A stretch of 64,000 bases of DNA from NCBI RefSeq assembly GCF_025962655.1, contig NZ_JAGFPE010000001.1, positions 1,054,001 through 1,118,000 on the forward strand, in the 5' to 3' direction. The DNA comes from Candidatus Symbiopectobacterium sp. NZEC151 (lineage in GTDB: Bacteria > Pseudomonadota > Gammaproteobacteria > Enterobacterales > Enterobacteriaceae). The position numbers and the translations under genes are program-made. Shown here piece after piece: positions 34,297 to 44,307 of the stretch. How positions within the stretch are numbered: the stretch's first letter is position 1; each line of letters begins with the position of its first letter. The notes under the pieces are model-generated. The model saw nothing but the letters and a program-made list of their open reading frames with translations, was not told the origin of the DNA and did not search any database.

Positions 34297-36207
34297 TTAT
34301 AAGGTAAAGCGCGACACCACCTGTTCCAATTGATCGGATTGATCTTCCATGGACTGCGCCGCTGCCGCGACCTGCTCGACCAACGCCGCATTTTGCTGGG
34401 TGGTGTTGTCCAACTGGTTAATGGCAACGTTGATCTGATCGATACCTTTGCTCTGCTCTTCGTTGGCAGAGCTGATTTCAGCGATAACACCAGTGACGCT
34501 GTTTACGCCGCTCATCAACTCTTCCATGGTTGAACCAGCCTGCCGCACCAGATTACTGCCCTGCTCAATGTTGGTGACCGATTCTTCGATCAGCGCTTTA
34601 ATTTCCTGCGCAGAGGTGGCACTCCGTTGCGCCAGTGAACGCACTTCTCCTGCGACCACGGCAAAACCACGCCCGTGCTCACCAGCCCGCGCCGCTTCAA
34701 CCGCGGCATTCAACGCCAGAATATTGGTCTGGAAAGCGATGCCATCAATCACACTAATGATCTCGACAATCTTGTTGGATGACGCGTTTATCCTGGTCAT
34801 GGTGGAGACCACTTCATTCACCACCGATGCGCCTTTGTGGGCAATACCTGACGCATCCTCCGCGAGTTTGCTGGCGTGGCGCGCGTTGTCGGCGGTCTGG
34901 CGTACCGTTCCCGCCAGTTCTTCCACGGACGCTGCGGTTTCGACAATCGATGAAGACTGTTCCTCGGTGCGCGACGAGAGATCGGCGTTACCGCTGGCAA
35001 TCTGGCGCGACGCCGAGGACATGGCCAGCGCGCTCTGACCCACCTGCTGCATCAGCTCTTGCAGGTAGGCGATGAAATCATTAAAGCTCTGCACCACCGC
35101 GTTAAATTCAGGATTTTTACTGGCGGGCAGTCGTTGGGTCAAATCAGCACCACCGCTGGAGAGCGCCTGAATATTATGCTGCAACAGTTTTAAATTTTTC
35201 ATGAAGATACGGAAGAAACTGACCAGAACAATCAGCAACAGAAAGCACAGCGCTCCCTGCACCACGGTGAGTTTTGTCAGTATGCTGCTGGTGTGGCGTG
35301 ACAAATGGCTGGAGGGAATATCCGCCACCAGATACCACGGGCTGCCGGCAATCGGTTGAACTAACAGCGTATGTTCTCCGTCAGTCCCGTCGTAGGTTCC
35401 ATCGGTGGCGGCGTTACCGGCACGCGACAGCAATGCCTGCAACGGTGACGCCGCTGGGGTCTTCAGATCCTTAAGATTGAGCAGCGCCGCGCTGCCTTGC
35501 TCCGGTTGACCGTTGCCAACCACTTTCCCATCGGCTTCGACAATCAGTACCTTACCTTCAACGGCGGCACTCATCTCCTTGGCGAGCTTGTTGAAGAAGC
35601 CTAAGGTGACATCGATGGTGGCAACGCCCCAGGGTTTACCGTCGCGGCTTATTGCCATGGCACAGTTGGTACGCGGTTGCGGGCTGGCGGCATCCTGATA
35701 GGCTTTGGCCCATGCGCACTGGCCTTGCGCCGCATTCATCCCCTCTTTATACCAGGGTTGCTCCCAATATTTTTCTGACTGCGGCTGGTTCCACACCGTA
35801 TTGACGTGCAGTTGGCCTGCCGCATCGCGGGCAAAAAAGGTGCTGAAGCGATCGCGCGCCGCATCACGCACGCCCGGTAATGGCCAAATCCCCCCGCCAA
35901 ACACGTTCAGATCGTTGTACTGATTAACCAGATTGGGGAGCAGCGTATCAATCTGCTCGCTGCTTAATACGCTGACCAGTTCGGTGATGGTTTTCTGTTG
36001 CGCCTGCACCCGGTTCATTTGTTCGGTGATCGCTCGTGCCTGACGGTCAACGGTGAGGCGGATCAGATTGCTTTCATTTTCAATCAACTGGGGAGAAACA
36101 AATTGGCGGATAACCACAAACGTGAGAATGAGTAATAGTCCGAAAAAGCCGATAAGAAATAGGCTAAAGCGCGCTTGCGTGGTTTTTAAAATGCCATTTT
36201 TGCACAT
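34297..36207 (-). CDS. Methyl-accepting chemotaxis protein with double-Cache sensor
   Basis: 636 residues. Membrane helices at ~15-36 and ~320-342 enclose a periplasmic double-Cache-like domain (~40-315; [20 protein letters not shown], then [20 protein letters not shown]). HAMP and the signalling hairpin follow, with the conserved tip [20 protein letters not shown]. No NWETF-like C-terminal pentapeptide. The ligand is unknown; double-Cache domains usually bind amino acids or organic acids. It has its own FliA-type promoter and neighbours cooA, but there is no haem or CO motif, so a link with CO is speculative. Confidence 0.9.
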   Translation of the reverse strand: MCKNGILKTTQARFSLFLIGFFGLLLILTFVVIRQFVSPQLIENESNLIRLTVDRQARAITEQMNRVQAQQKTITELVSVLSSEQIDTLLPNLVNQYNDLNVFGGGIWPLPGVRDAARDRFSTFFARDAAGQLHVNTVWNQPQSEKYWEQPWYKEGMNAAQGQCAWAKAYQDAASPQPRTNCAMAISRDGKPWGVATIDVTLGFFNKLAKEMSAAVEGKVLIVEADGKVVGNGQPEQGSAALLNLKDLKTPAASPLQALLSRAGNAATDGTYDGTDGEHTLLVQPIAGSPWYLVADIPSSHLSRHTSSILTKLTVVQGALCFLLLIVLVSFFRIFMKNLKLLQHNIQALSSGGADLTQRLPASKNPEFNAVVQSFNDFIAYLQELMQQVGQSALAMSSASRQIASGNADLSSRTEEQSSSIVETAASVEELAGTVRQTADNARHASKLAEDASGIAHKGASVVNEVVSTMTRINASSNKIVEIISVIDGIAFQTNILALNAAVEAARAGEHGRGFAVVAGEVRSLAQRSATSAQEIKALIEESVTNIEQGSNLVRQAGSTMEELMSGVNSVTGVIAEISSANEEQSKGIDQINVAINQLDNTTQQNAALVEQVAAAAQSMEDQSDQLEQVVSRFTL

Positions 36208-36243
36208 GCTACACGTCCATATTTTATAGGGGATACGTTATTT

Positions 36244-36270
36244 TTAACGACGTTAGCAGGGATTTCTTTA
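36244..36270 (-). promoter_or_regulatory. FliA (sigma-28) type promoter of the chemoreceptor
   Basis: On the minus strand TAAAGAAA-N11-GTCGTTAA fits the flagellar consensus TAAAGTTT-N11-GCCGATAA at 11 of 16 positions with exact spacing, ending 37 bases before the ATG. Flagellar-regulon expression is therefore likely. Confidence 0.6.
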
Positions 36271-36424
36271 GCGGGACAGCGGTGATTTTCAACCCCTATC
36301 ACAGAACAAAACAGTCAATGCAAAATGCTGATATTGTTAATTATTGCGTTCACAGGCAATGACTGAGCCGTCATCAATGTCGACAACCCTCAGCTCTCTC
36401 GTGGTAGCAAAGCGAGAGACAACA

Positions 36425-36868
36425 TCATAACGGCGACAGATATTGCAAATGCAGCAACGGATAGGCCCGCCCTTGCCCGTCGAGCGCAGAGCGCCCGGTG
36501 CGCACAAAACCCAATCGTTGATAGAAAGCCAGCGCTTGGACATTTTGTTCATTCACATCGGTGGTCAGTTGCGGATAGCGCGCCAACGCAGCTCCGATCA
36601 GCGCACGGCCAATGCCTTTGCCATGAGAATCGGCATCGACAAAAAGCGCTTCCAGATGCCCATGATGTAAATACATAAAACCGACGATGTTACCGTTGGA
36701 CTCCAGCGCCAGCGTGAGCGTAATCTGAGGGAAAAAGGCGCAAAGTTCTGCATCAATCGCCGCGCGATCGCGTGGTGTCAGAAAATGATGCGTTGCATCA
36801 ACGGCGTTACGCCAAATAGCCATAATACGCGGAATATCGTCTGCGGTTGACGGGCGGAACTGAAGCAT
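36425..36868 (-). CDS. YjaB-like GNAT N-acetyltransferase
   Basis: 147 residues. It follows the E. coli YjaB pattern: RIMAIWRNAVDATHHFLTPR, then GHLEALFVDADSHGKGIGRA and VNEQNVQALAFYQRLGFVRT, ending PLLHLQYL. The acetyl-CoA loop is DADSHGKGIG. The substrate is unknown. The start MLQFRPS is preferred because GAGG lies six bases before it; an ATG four codons earlier overlaps that site. Confidence 0.85.
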   Translation of the reverse strand: MLQFRPSTADDIPRIMAIWRNAVDATHHFLTPRDRAAIDAELCAFFPQITLTLALESNGNIVGFMYLHHGHLEALFVDADSHGKGIGRALIGAALARYPQLTTDVNEQNVQALAFYQRLGFVRTGRSALDGQGRAYPLLHLQYLSPL

Positions 36869-36963
36869 AACTAACCTCATACTGGCTGGCAGAAAACCCT
36901 ATATTACAACAAGATTATCCTCGCCGGGTGTGAGCGCTGCCAACCACAAATGGATGAGTACCC

Positions 36964-37755
36964 TCAAAAGGTATAATTCACCGCCATGATGCCACTGGTC
37001 TGATTACGGCGGTACACAATCGGACTCTCTGCCGCCCGGTCGCCGAGCCAGGTGTAACCCACGCTCAGTGACGTTCCCCAGTGCGGCGTAAACTGATGTC
37101 CCCAGGTCAGACTGCTCTCCACCGCGTAAAATCCGCCCTGCGCATCGAAGCGGGAATAGCCAGCGCGTGCGCTTTGCTCACGGTTAACCCCGTAAAAACG
37201 GTTCATATAACGTGCATCACCAAACAGTGCAGCACTTTGTAATGCAAGCGTATCACTGCTGCTTTGAAAAGGGATCACGGTCAGCGCGGTGCGGTATTGT
37301 CCGCCCTGTGAATCGCTGAGTGGCAACGTGGCGGCACCTTCCAGCTGCAACCACGGCGTTAGTGCCCATCCAACCGTCAACGTGGTGTTAACGCTGGGAT
37401 CGATTTTCCCCATGCCTTTCAGTTTATCTGAACCCGCACGCCAATTGCTGTTTCGATCGCTACGGCCGGGATTGATACCCAGACTGTGTTCAAAATAAAG
37501 CCCGGTATCGTTTTGTACGTGATAGCCAATCCCTCTCAATGCGTCAAAGAACCACGCGCCATACTGCGCCTGAATCACCGGTATTATTTGCAGGCTTCCC
37601 TGGTCAGCTCCGCTGTAGCGCGGCGAGTATAGCCCACCGACGCCAAGCGTGAGGCTTTTGGCACTCGCGTTCTCGCCTTCATCAGCCCTGGTGCCCTGCG
37701 CTATGCCACCTATCAGGAGGCAAAGCGTAGGTAGTATTATTTTTCTGGTTTTCAT
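36964..37755 (-). CDS. MipA/OmpV-family outer-membrane protein
   Basis: 263 residues with a signal peptide (cleaved near GTRADEG). It has the family's opening GVGGLYSPRYSGADQGSLQI and the barrel-closing C-terminus SGIMAVNYTF with terminal Phe. MipA scaffolds the murein synthesis machinery in E. coli; OmpV homologues are porin-like barrels. Divergent from the two-component system, which may regulate it. AGGTGA precedes ATG. Confidence 0.88.
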   Translation of the reverse strand: MKTRKIILPTLCLLIGGIAQGTRADEGENASAKSLTLGVGGLYSPRYSGADQGSLQIIPVIQAQYGAWFFDALRGIGYHVQNDTGLYFEHSLGINPGRSDRNSNWRAGSDKLKGMGKIDPSVNTTLTVGWALTPWLQLEGAATLPLSDSQGGQYRTALTVIPFQSSSDTLALQSAALFGDARYMNRFYGVNREQSARAGYSRFDAQGGFYAVESSLTWGHQFTPHWGTSLSVGYTWLGDRAAESPIVYRRNQTSGIMAVNYTF

Positions 37756-37880
37756 CTTGTCACCTCACGAGTAAATTGTTTTTGCGCTACCGCGCTCAAG
37801 GTTCTGGTCGGTGACTGGATTATGAATGGGCAATATCAACAAACCGTCAGGGATTTATGAAGAAATGGTCAAGATGACAC

Positions 37881-38576
37881 ATGCAGACTAAACGTATTCT
37901 GATCATCGAGGATGACGCAGATGCAGCCAACGTGCTGGAAGCCTATCTGCGGCGGGAAAACTACGAGGTCACGCTGGCCAGCGATGGTCTGTCCGGGCTG
38001 GAACTTGCGCTGCGCCTAAAGCCCGATTTGATCTTGCTTGATGTGATGCTTCCGGGCATGACGGGCACGGAGATCCTCGCGGCGGTGCGTCGCAAGAACG
38101 ATACCCCCATCATCATGGTTACAGCCATGGGCGATATGCCCGACAAAATTGGCGCGCTGCGTTACGGAGCCGATGATTACGTGGTCAAACCCTACATTCC
38201 AGGGGAAGTTGTCGCCCGCGTGCAGGCCGTGCTGCGCCGCAGTCAGGGCCAGAATGTGCCCAATGAATTACTGCGTTGGGAAAAACTCGAAGTCGATACG
38301 CTCGCACGCACGGCCAGCGTGATTCGGGTTGACGATCCCCCTTATTACCTTGAATTGACCCCAACCGAATTTTCACTGCTGGCGACGGTGATGCGCGCCC
38401 CCACCAGACCGTTTTCCAGACACTATTTGCTCGAACAGTGCCTGCCGGAAAGTGACGCCTTAGAACGGGTGGTAGACACGCATATGTATAACCTGCGCAA
38501 GAAGTTGGAAAATGCCGGCATCAGCGAGGTGTTAATCAATGTCCGCGGCGTCGGTTACCGGTTTCGTCAACCATGA
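37881..38576 (+). CDS. OmpR-family response regulator of the RND efflux locus
   Basis: 231 residues. Receiver with acidic pocket IIEDD, Asp54 in LILLDVMLPGMTG and Lys in DYVVKPYIPGEV; winged-helix output with ERVVDTHMYNLRKKLENAGI, ending VRGVGYRFRQP. It abuts the kinase gene (stop and next ATG adjoin) and sits upstream of an RND pump, an arrangement like AdeRS-AdeAB. Confidence 0.9.
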   Translation: MQTKRILIIEDDADAANVLEAYLRRENYEVTLASDGLSGLELALRLKPDLILLDVMLPGMTGTEILAAVRRKNDTPIIMVTAMGDMPDKIGALRYGADDYVVKPYIPGEVVARVQAVLRRSQGQNVPNELLRWEKLEVDTLARTASVIRVDDPPYYLELTPTEFSLLATVMRAPTRPFSRHYLLEQCLPESDALERVVDTHMYNLRKKLENAGISEVLINVRGVGYRFRQP

Positions 38577-39767
38577 ATGATGTCACCTATGAATAACACA
38601 AATCGCTACTCCTTCTGGCGTTGGATTTGCCTGCACATCCTCACCCTGGCTATCGGCACCGTGGTGATTATCGCGCTCTGTATGTGGTTGCGTTTCGAGA
38701 TTTATAATTACTGGGTGATGCACGATATGCCGACGGCGCTGCGTGAAGAGTTCGAAGCGCTACGCCAGCACCCGCAAACCAACCCCGCACGTTTTCATGA
38801 GATCTTTGATGCCTGGTGGGGCATTGAATATACCGATCCCTCGATAGCCTCCTCCGACTGGATTATGGTCGGCGTGTTGGTGGCCGTGATGATCCCGTTC
38901 ATCGTACTGATGGGCCTGCGCAGCGCTCGCCCGCTTTCCCTGCAGTTCGATCATCTGCGGGCCTCAGCACAGGCCGTCACTCAGGGCACATTCACTACCC
39001 AGGCGACGCTTGTCAGCCAGGCACCGGAGGAAATGCTGCGCTTTGCGCAGGATTTCAATAGCATGACGCAGCAGTTGGCCCGCTATGAGCGTGAACTGCA
39101 CACGTCCCACGTTGCCATGGCCCATGAATTACGTTCGCCACTCACCGCCGCCATTGGTCGGCTTCAGGGCATGCTTGATGGCGTATTCGCACCCGAACCA
39201 CAACAGCTAGCAATGGTGATGAAACAGTTGCAACATCTCAACCGCCTGATTGACGATCTGCACCTGATTTCTCTTGCCGACGCCGACAGGCTGATACTGG
39301 ATCGCCGTGAGCACAATCTGGCAGACTTGATGCGCGAACGCGCGGCCTGGCTCAAGCCGCAGTCAGAAGCCGCAGGCATGCTGATTACCGTGCAGGCCGA
39401 TACGCCTTGTCCTTATGTGGGTGATGCCTTTCGGCTTGGGCAGACCTTCACCGTGCTGATGGAGAATGCGCTGCGCTATGCCAGCGAAGGTCAACGCTTG
39501 GATATCACACTGACCGCCACAGAAAGCGGATATCAGATAGCATTTCGTGACTTTGGACCGGGTGTAACACCCGATTTTATTACTGACATGTTCGAGCGTT
39601 TTACCCGCGCTGACTCGTCACGCGCCCGCCATTCTGGCGGAAGCGGCCTGGGTCTTTCCATTGCGCGCGCTATCTGCAAAGCCCACGGTGGCACCATCAC
39701 CGCCGAACTGCCAACGGGAAAAGGGTTACTGTTTCGGATTCAGTTGCCCGTTTCCCCTCATAAATAG
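38577..39767 (+). CDS. Sensor histidine kinase of the RND efflux locus
   Basis: 396 residues. Two membrane helices (~17-40 and ~96-115) flank a short periplasmic loop of about 55 residues. HAMP is followed by HisKA with VAMAHELRSPLTAA (His183) and an ATPase domain with LMENALRYA, DFGPGV and GGSGLGLSIARAIC. It follows the response regulator directly. Tandem ATGs at 38577/38580, or ATG 38589, could serve as start. The small periplasmic loop suggests sensing of membrane or envelope perturbation. Confidence 0.9.
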   Translation: MMSPMNNTNRYSFWRWICLHILTLAIGTVVIIALCMWLRFEIYNYWVMHDMPTALREEFEALRQHPQTNPARFHEIFDAWWGIEYTDPSIASSDWIMVGVLVAVMIPFIVLMGLRSARPLSLQFDHLRASAQAVTQGTFTTQATLVSQAPEEMLRFAQDFNSMTQQLARYERELHTSHVAMAHELRSPLTAAIGRLQGMLDGVFAPEPQQLAMVMKQLQHLNRLIDDLHLISLADADRLILDRREHNLADLMRERAAWLKPQSEAAGMLITVQADTPCPYVGDAFRLGQTFTVLMENALRYASEGQRLDITLTATESGYQIAFRDFGPGVTPDFITDMFERFTRADSSRARHSGGSGLGLSIARAICKAHGGTITAELPTGKGLLFRIQLPVSPHK

Positions 39768-39866
39768 CAAAAAAACGGCGACCCTTGATAAATCCTTGAC
39801 AGAACATTCAAGAAATCTCGACAGGCACGGGGTGTAATGGCCTTCTCTTGAACAGGGAATGACGCC

Positions 39867-41003
39867 ATGTGTGACACCTTTTCAACCTGTGCCCGTCACG
39901 GGTTACATCATCTTTTATCCCATTTGCCCGATATCAAGGGTGTGCTGATCCTGGCAGTATGGCTGCCCGCGCTGCTTGCCGGGTGTGATGGCAATAACGT
40001 GGCAAAAGACAGCGTGCCGCGCGCGGTGCGCTATACCACCGTTCCCTCACCCTCAGCGACCGCTGCTGGCGTATGGATTGGTGAGATACGCGCTCACGAT
40101 GAAACCACGCTCGGGTTCCAACTGGAAGGACGGATCCTCAGCCGGCAGGTTGAAATAGGTGACAACGTCACCAAAGGCCAGCTTCTGGCGACCCTGGACA
40201 GCGACATCAACCGCAATCAACTCAACAGCGCCCAAGCCGAGGTCGAGAGCGCCCGCGCCGCCGAACAGGTCGCGGCCGCTAATCTGCGCCGTATGCAGGC
40301 ATTAATGCCCTCCGGCGCTATTGCCAGGGTTGAATTGGACAATGCCACGGCAAACTGGCAGGCGGCACAATCGCGCAGGAAAAGCGCGCAAGCTACGCTT
40401 AACAATGCGCAAGAAAATCTGTCATGGACCCAACTCACCGCACCGCGCGCCGGTGTTATCACCGCCGTCAACGCGTCCGCCGGGCAGGTCGTGAGCGCAG
40501 GGCAAGCGGTATTCACCCTCGCGGCGGGCCAGGAACGCGATGCGGTATTCGATGTCACCGATCCTCAGGCAATGGCCGGACAGGGCGAATCTCGACTCAA
40601 CGTCTCCCTGCTGAGCACGCCAGCGCTCACCACACCGGGGATATTGCGCGATATCAGCCCGCAGGCCGATCCGCAAACGCGCACCTGGCGCGTGCGCGTG
40701 CGGCTGGAAACACCCCCGGTTGCCATGACGCTGGGGGCGACGGTACGGGCGCAAATGCCTCGGGCGGCACCGGCAATGATGACCCTTCCCGCTTCCGCAT
40801 TGACTCGCGCCGATGAACAGGCTGCCGTTTTTATTGTTACCCCGCAGAACCAACTGCAACTGCGCCCCATTGCCCTGGGCGGTTACTCCATCGCGTCGAT
40901 TTTTGTCACAGCGGGCATTGAACCGGGTGAAAACGTGGTGACGGCGGGTGTGAGTAAATTGCGGGCTGGAGAAACCGTGGTCCTTGGGGAGAAGCAGCAA
41001 TGA
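39867..41003 (+). CDS. RND efflux periplasmic adaptor lipoprotein
   Basis: 378 residues. Hydrophobic N-terminus with lipobox LLAGC (Cys44), then the HlyD/AcrA-type pattern: lipoyl half VEIGDNVTKGQLLATLDSDI, a helical hairpin (~105-165), the second lipoyl half LTAPRAGVITAVNASAGQVV and beta-barrel/membrane-proximal parts. It links the inner-membrane pump to an outer-membrane channel. It ends in an ATGA overlap with the pump gene. Drug specificity is not predictable. Confidence 0.92.
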   Translation: MCDTFSTCARHGLHHLLSHLPDIKGVLILAVWLPALLAGCDGNNVAKDSVPRAVRYTTVPSPSATAAGVWIGEIRAHDETTLGFQLEGRILSRQVEIGDNVTKGQLLATLDSDINRNQLNSAQAEVESARAAEQVAAANLRRMQALMPSGAIARVELDNATANWQAAQSRRKSAQATLNNAQENLSWTQLTAPRAGVITAVNASAGQVVSAGQAVFTLAAGQERDAVFDVTDPQAMAGQGESRLNVSLLSTPALTTPGILRDISPQADPQTRTWRVRVRLETPPVAMTLGATVRAQMPRAAPAMMTLPASALTRADEQAAVFIVTPQNQLQLRPIALGGYSIASIFVTAGIEPGENVVTAGVSKLRAGETVVLGEKQQ

Positions 41004-44000
41004 ATTCGGCACGAAAAAAAGCGTGGTTTAATCTCTCTGATTGGGCACTCAAGCATCAGCAACCGGTGACATTTTTTATGCTGATGATTATTGCCGCCGG
41101 TATCTTCAGCTATGAAAAACTGCCGCGCAATGAAGATCCCGCTTTCACCATCAAAACCACCGTTATTGCAGCACAGTGGCCCGGTGCAACACTGACGGAT
41201 ACCGTCAATCTGGTTACCGATACCCTAGAGAAAAAGCTGCAAGAAATTCCCGGTCTGGATTATATCGAGAGTGAAACGCGCGCCGGACAGTCATTTATTT
41301 ACGTCAACCTGCGCGATGATACTCCGCCAGCAGCAGTGCCTGATATCTGGTATCAGGTGCGCAAAAAAATGCAGGATATCGCCCCCTCACTGCCGCAAGG
41401 CGTTACGGGACCCAGCGTTAATGATGAATTTGATAACACCTTTGGCACAATCTATGGCTTTACCGCAGAAGGTTTTACTCCCCGTGAGTTGCGCGATCGG
41501 GTTGAGGACGTGCGACGTTCACTGATGAATCTGCCGGATATCGGCAAAATCACCCTGATAGGCGAACAGGAAGAACAGATCGTTATTGCTTTTTCACCGC
41601 AAAAACTGGCCGGTATGGGACTGGATGTGCAACAGGTGATGGCGGCCTTGAGCGCGCAGAACACCGTTGCCCCCGCAGGAACGCTGCGCACGGACCGGGA
41701 TAATATTGCGTTGCGCGTCAGTGGTGCATTTCGCTCAGAAGAGAGCCTGCGTGATGTCACGCTCAATATCGGCGGACGTTACCTTCCCCTTACGGATATC
41801 GCTACCCTCAGCCGCCAACCCGTTGAACCGCCGGCATTGGCATTTCGGGTGAATGGACAACCCGCGATCGGTTTGGCGATTGCGATGGCTCCCACGGGCA
41901 ACATGCTGCGTTTTGGTCAGGCGATTACGCACCGGATGACGGCCATTCAGGCACAGTTGCCCTATGGCATCGAATTAACCCAGGTTGCCAATCAATCCGC
42001 CGTGGTCGAACAGGCGGTTCACGGCTTCGTCAAGGTGCTGATCGAGGCGATAACCATCGTGCTGGCCGTTTCGTTTGTTTCGCTGGGATTACGCGCGGGT
42101 CTGGTGGTGGCGGCAGCCATTCCGTTGGTGCTGGCGATGACGTTTACCGGGATGATGTTGGCAGATATTGGCCTGCAACGCATCTCGCTGGGCGCACTGA
42201 TCATTGCGCTGGGGCTACTGGTCGATGATGCCATGATCACCGTGGAAGCGATGGTGTCGCGTCTGGAAGCCGGTGACACCCTGCGACGTGCGGCCACCTA
42301 TGCCTTTGAGACAACCGCGTTTCCAATGCTGACCGGCACGCTGGTGATGATCGCGGGTTTTATTCCGGTCGGTTTTGCCGCATCGAGTGCCGGAGAGTAC
42401 TGTTTTTCCCTGTTTGCGGTCGTGCTGATGGCATTACTCAGCTCATGGGTCGTCGCCATTCTGTTCTCGCCGTTAACAGGCACCTGGCTGTTACCGCGCC
42501 GTCTGCCAGCCCGTTCCCACACTCAGGGCAAATTTATGCACGGTTATCACCGCTTGCTGCGGCACGTATTGCGTCATCGTTGGATAACCGTGACTTTAGC
42601 AATCGCGCTATTGGCGCTCTCCATGCTGGGTGCCACCTTTCTGCAAGGCGAGTTTTTCCCAACCTCCGATCGTCCCGAATTGCTCGTAAGCCTGACGCTG
42701 CCAGCCAATGCCTCGCAAACCGAGACTGCACGCCAAACCCAGCGGCTTGAACAGGCACTGCTCAGGAACCCCGATGTCGTTCGTCTGTCAAGTTACGTGG
42801 GCGGCGGTGCCATCCGTTTCTATTTACCGATGGACGTCTTGCAGGATAACGAAAATACCGCCCAGTTGGTGGTGGTCGCGACAGATTTGGCCGCCCGCGA
42901 TCGGCTGAAGCAACAATTAAACGAGATACTGACGCAGCAATTCAGTGACATTGTCACGCGTGTTTCTCCACTGGAATTAGGCCCGCCCGTGGGCTGGCCG
43001 GTAAAATACCGTGTCACCGGGCCAGACTATGCCCAGGTACGCCATATCGCACAGCAGGTGGCGGCCATCGTTGGACAACAACCTGCGGCGCGCGAAGTGA
43101 ACCTGACCGCCGGGGAACCCCAGCGCGTCATGACCTTCCAGATCAATCAGACTGAAGCTCGCGCACTGGGTTTATCGTCCAACAGCGTGGCACAGATGCT
43201 CAACACGCTGTGGTCTGGCAGCGTGGTGACCCAGGTGCGCGATGGGAATCATTTGATTGATGTGGTGCTGCGCGGCAGCGATGCGGAACGACAGAATAGG
43301 GATACCCTTCAGGCGCTAATGTTAACCACGCCTTCAGGCAAAAAGGTGCCGCTAGGCCGGATTGCATCACCGCTATGGGGCGTGGAAGATCCGGTGATAT
43401 GGCGTCGTCAACGCTTGCCGTTTATCAGTGTACAAACCGATGTGGCACCGGGTATACACGCTCAGGCACTGTCTCAAGCGTTACGCCCTCGCGTTGATGC
43501 GCTACGCGCCACGCTGCCTGCGGGTTACCGTATCGAAGAAGGCGGTGCCAGCGCCGAATCAGACAAAGGCAATCGCTCGGTATACGCCGTATTGCCGGTC
43601 ACACTGCTGACCATGCTTTTTTTGCTGATGGTTCAGTTGCAACGGTTTTCGCGGATGCTACTCGCCTTGATGATGGCGCCGTTTGGCTTACCAGGCATTG
43701 TGGCAGCCATGCTGCCTACCGGCACGCCAATGGGGTTTGTGGCGCTGCTCGGGGTGATTGCCTTAGCCGGAATGATTATCCGCAACGCGGTTATCCTGAT
43801 CAGTGAAGTCGACAATCATTCTCGTCAAGGGTTGGCGCACGATGATGCCATTGTCGCCGCCGCGTTGCATCGCGCTCGGCCTATCCTGCTTACGGCCTGT
43901 GCCGCTATTCTCGGCATGATCCCGATTGCGCATCAGGTATTTTGGGGGCCAATGGCTTATGCGATTATCGGCGGGTTGATCTTCGCCACGCTGGTGACAT

Positions 44001-44086
44001 TGACGCTACTGCCCGCCGCGCTCAGCCTGATGATGCAGCGGGAGAAAAACACACCGCGGACCATGCTCACCGCACCGACAGCCTAA
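41000..44086 (+). CDS. RND efflux pump inner-membrane transporter
   Basis: 1028 residues of the HAE1/TriC-like branch. It has twelve helices in two repeats with large periplasmic loops. N-terminal WALKHQQPVTFFMLMIIAAG and EDPAFTIKTTVIAAQWPGAT, the proton-relay TM4 segment LGLLVDDAMITVEAM with paired Asp, and in the second half LAGMIIRNAVILISEVDNH. It exports hydrophobic compounds by proton antiport. No outer-membrane factor gene follows, so TolC is probably used. Confidence 0.93.
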   Translation: MNSARKKAWFNLSDWALKHQQPVTFFMLMIIAAGIFSYEKLPRNEDPAFTIKTTVIAAQWPGATLTDTVNLVTDTLEKKLQEIPGLDYIESETRAGQSFIYVNLRDDTPPAAVPDIWYQVRKKMQDIAPSLPQGVTGPSVNDEFDNTFGTIYGFTAEGFTPRELRDRVEDVRRSLMNLPDIGKITLIGEQEEQIVIAFSPQKLAGMGLDVQQVMAALSAQNTVAPAGTLRTDRDNIALRVSGAFRSEESLRDVTLNIGGRYLPLTDIATLSRQPVEPPALAFRVNGQPAIGLAIAMAPTGNMLRFGQAITHRMTAIQAQLPYGIELTQVANQSAVVEQAVHGFVKVLIEAITIVLAVSFVSLGLRAGLVVAAAIPLVLAMTFTGMMLADIGLQRISLGALIIALGLLVDDAMITVEAMVSRLEAGDTLRRAATYAFETTAFPMLTGTLVMIAGFIPVGFAASSAGEYCFSLFAVVLMALLSSWVVAILFSPLTGTWLLPRRLPARSHTQGKFMHGYHRLLRHVLRHRWITVTLAIALLALSMLGATFLQGEFFPTSDRPELLVSLTLPANASQTETARQTQRLEQALLRNPDVVRLSSYVGGGAIRFYLPMDVLQDNENTAQLVVVATDLAARDRLKQQLNEILTQQFSDIVTRVSPLELGPPVGWPVKYRVTGPDYAQVRHIAQQVAAIVGQQPAAREVNLTAGEPQRVMTFQINQTEARALGLSSNSVAQMLNTLWSGSVVTQVRDGNHLIDVVLRGSDAERQNRDTLQALMLTTPSGKKVPLGRIASPLWGVEDPVIWRRQRLPFISVQTDVAPGIHAQALSQALRPRVDALRATLPAGYRIEEGGASAESDKGNRSVYAVLPVTLLTMLFLLMVQLQRFSRMLLALMMAPFGLPGIVAAMLPTGTPMGFVALLGVIALAGMIIRNAVILISEVDNHSRQGLAHDDAIVAAALHRARPILLTACAAILGMIPIAHQVFWGPMAYAIIGGLIFATLVTLTLLPAALSLMMQREKNTPRTMLTAPTA

Positions 44087-44104
44087 CGCCTTCTTTCTGT
44101 ATGC

Positions 44105-44131
44105 CATCCTCCGCCTAAGCGGAGGATGACG
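44105..44131. repeat. REP-like palindrome
   Basis: CATCCTCCGC-CTAA-GCGGAGGATG followed by ACG. Its right half matches the right half of the palindrome pair at 45858-45941 (GAGGATGACG), so these are probably copies of one dispersed REP-type family. It may also end the efflux transcript. Confidence 0.5.
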
Positions 44132-44307
44132 TGTTGGTGGAGTGATAGTGTCCATTGCCTGTCACGCCTCATACCCGATACGGCTTTGCTTATGTTTTTT
44201 TGTTTATGGCCTGACACCAAATGTCCTGTTTATTGCCCCGCCTCCTCTGCCAACATGGCATAACACCCTCTATTGTCATTGCAAACATCTGGCAGGAATC
44301 CCTCACT

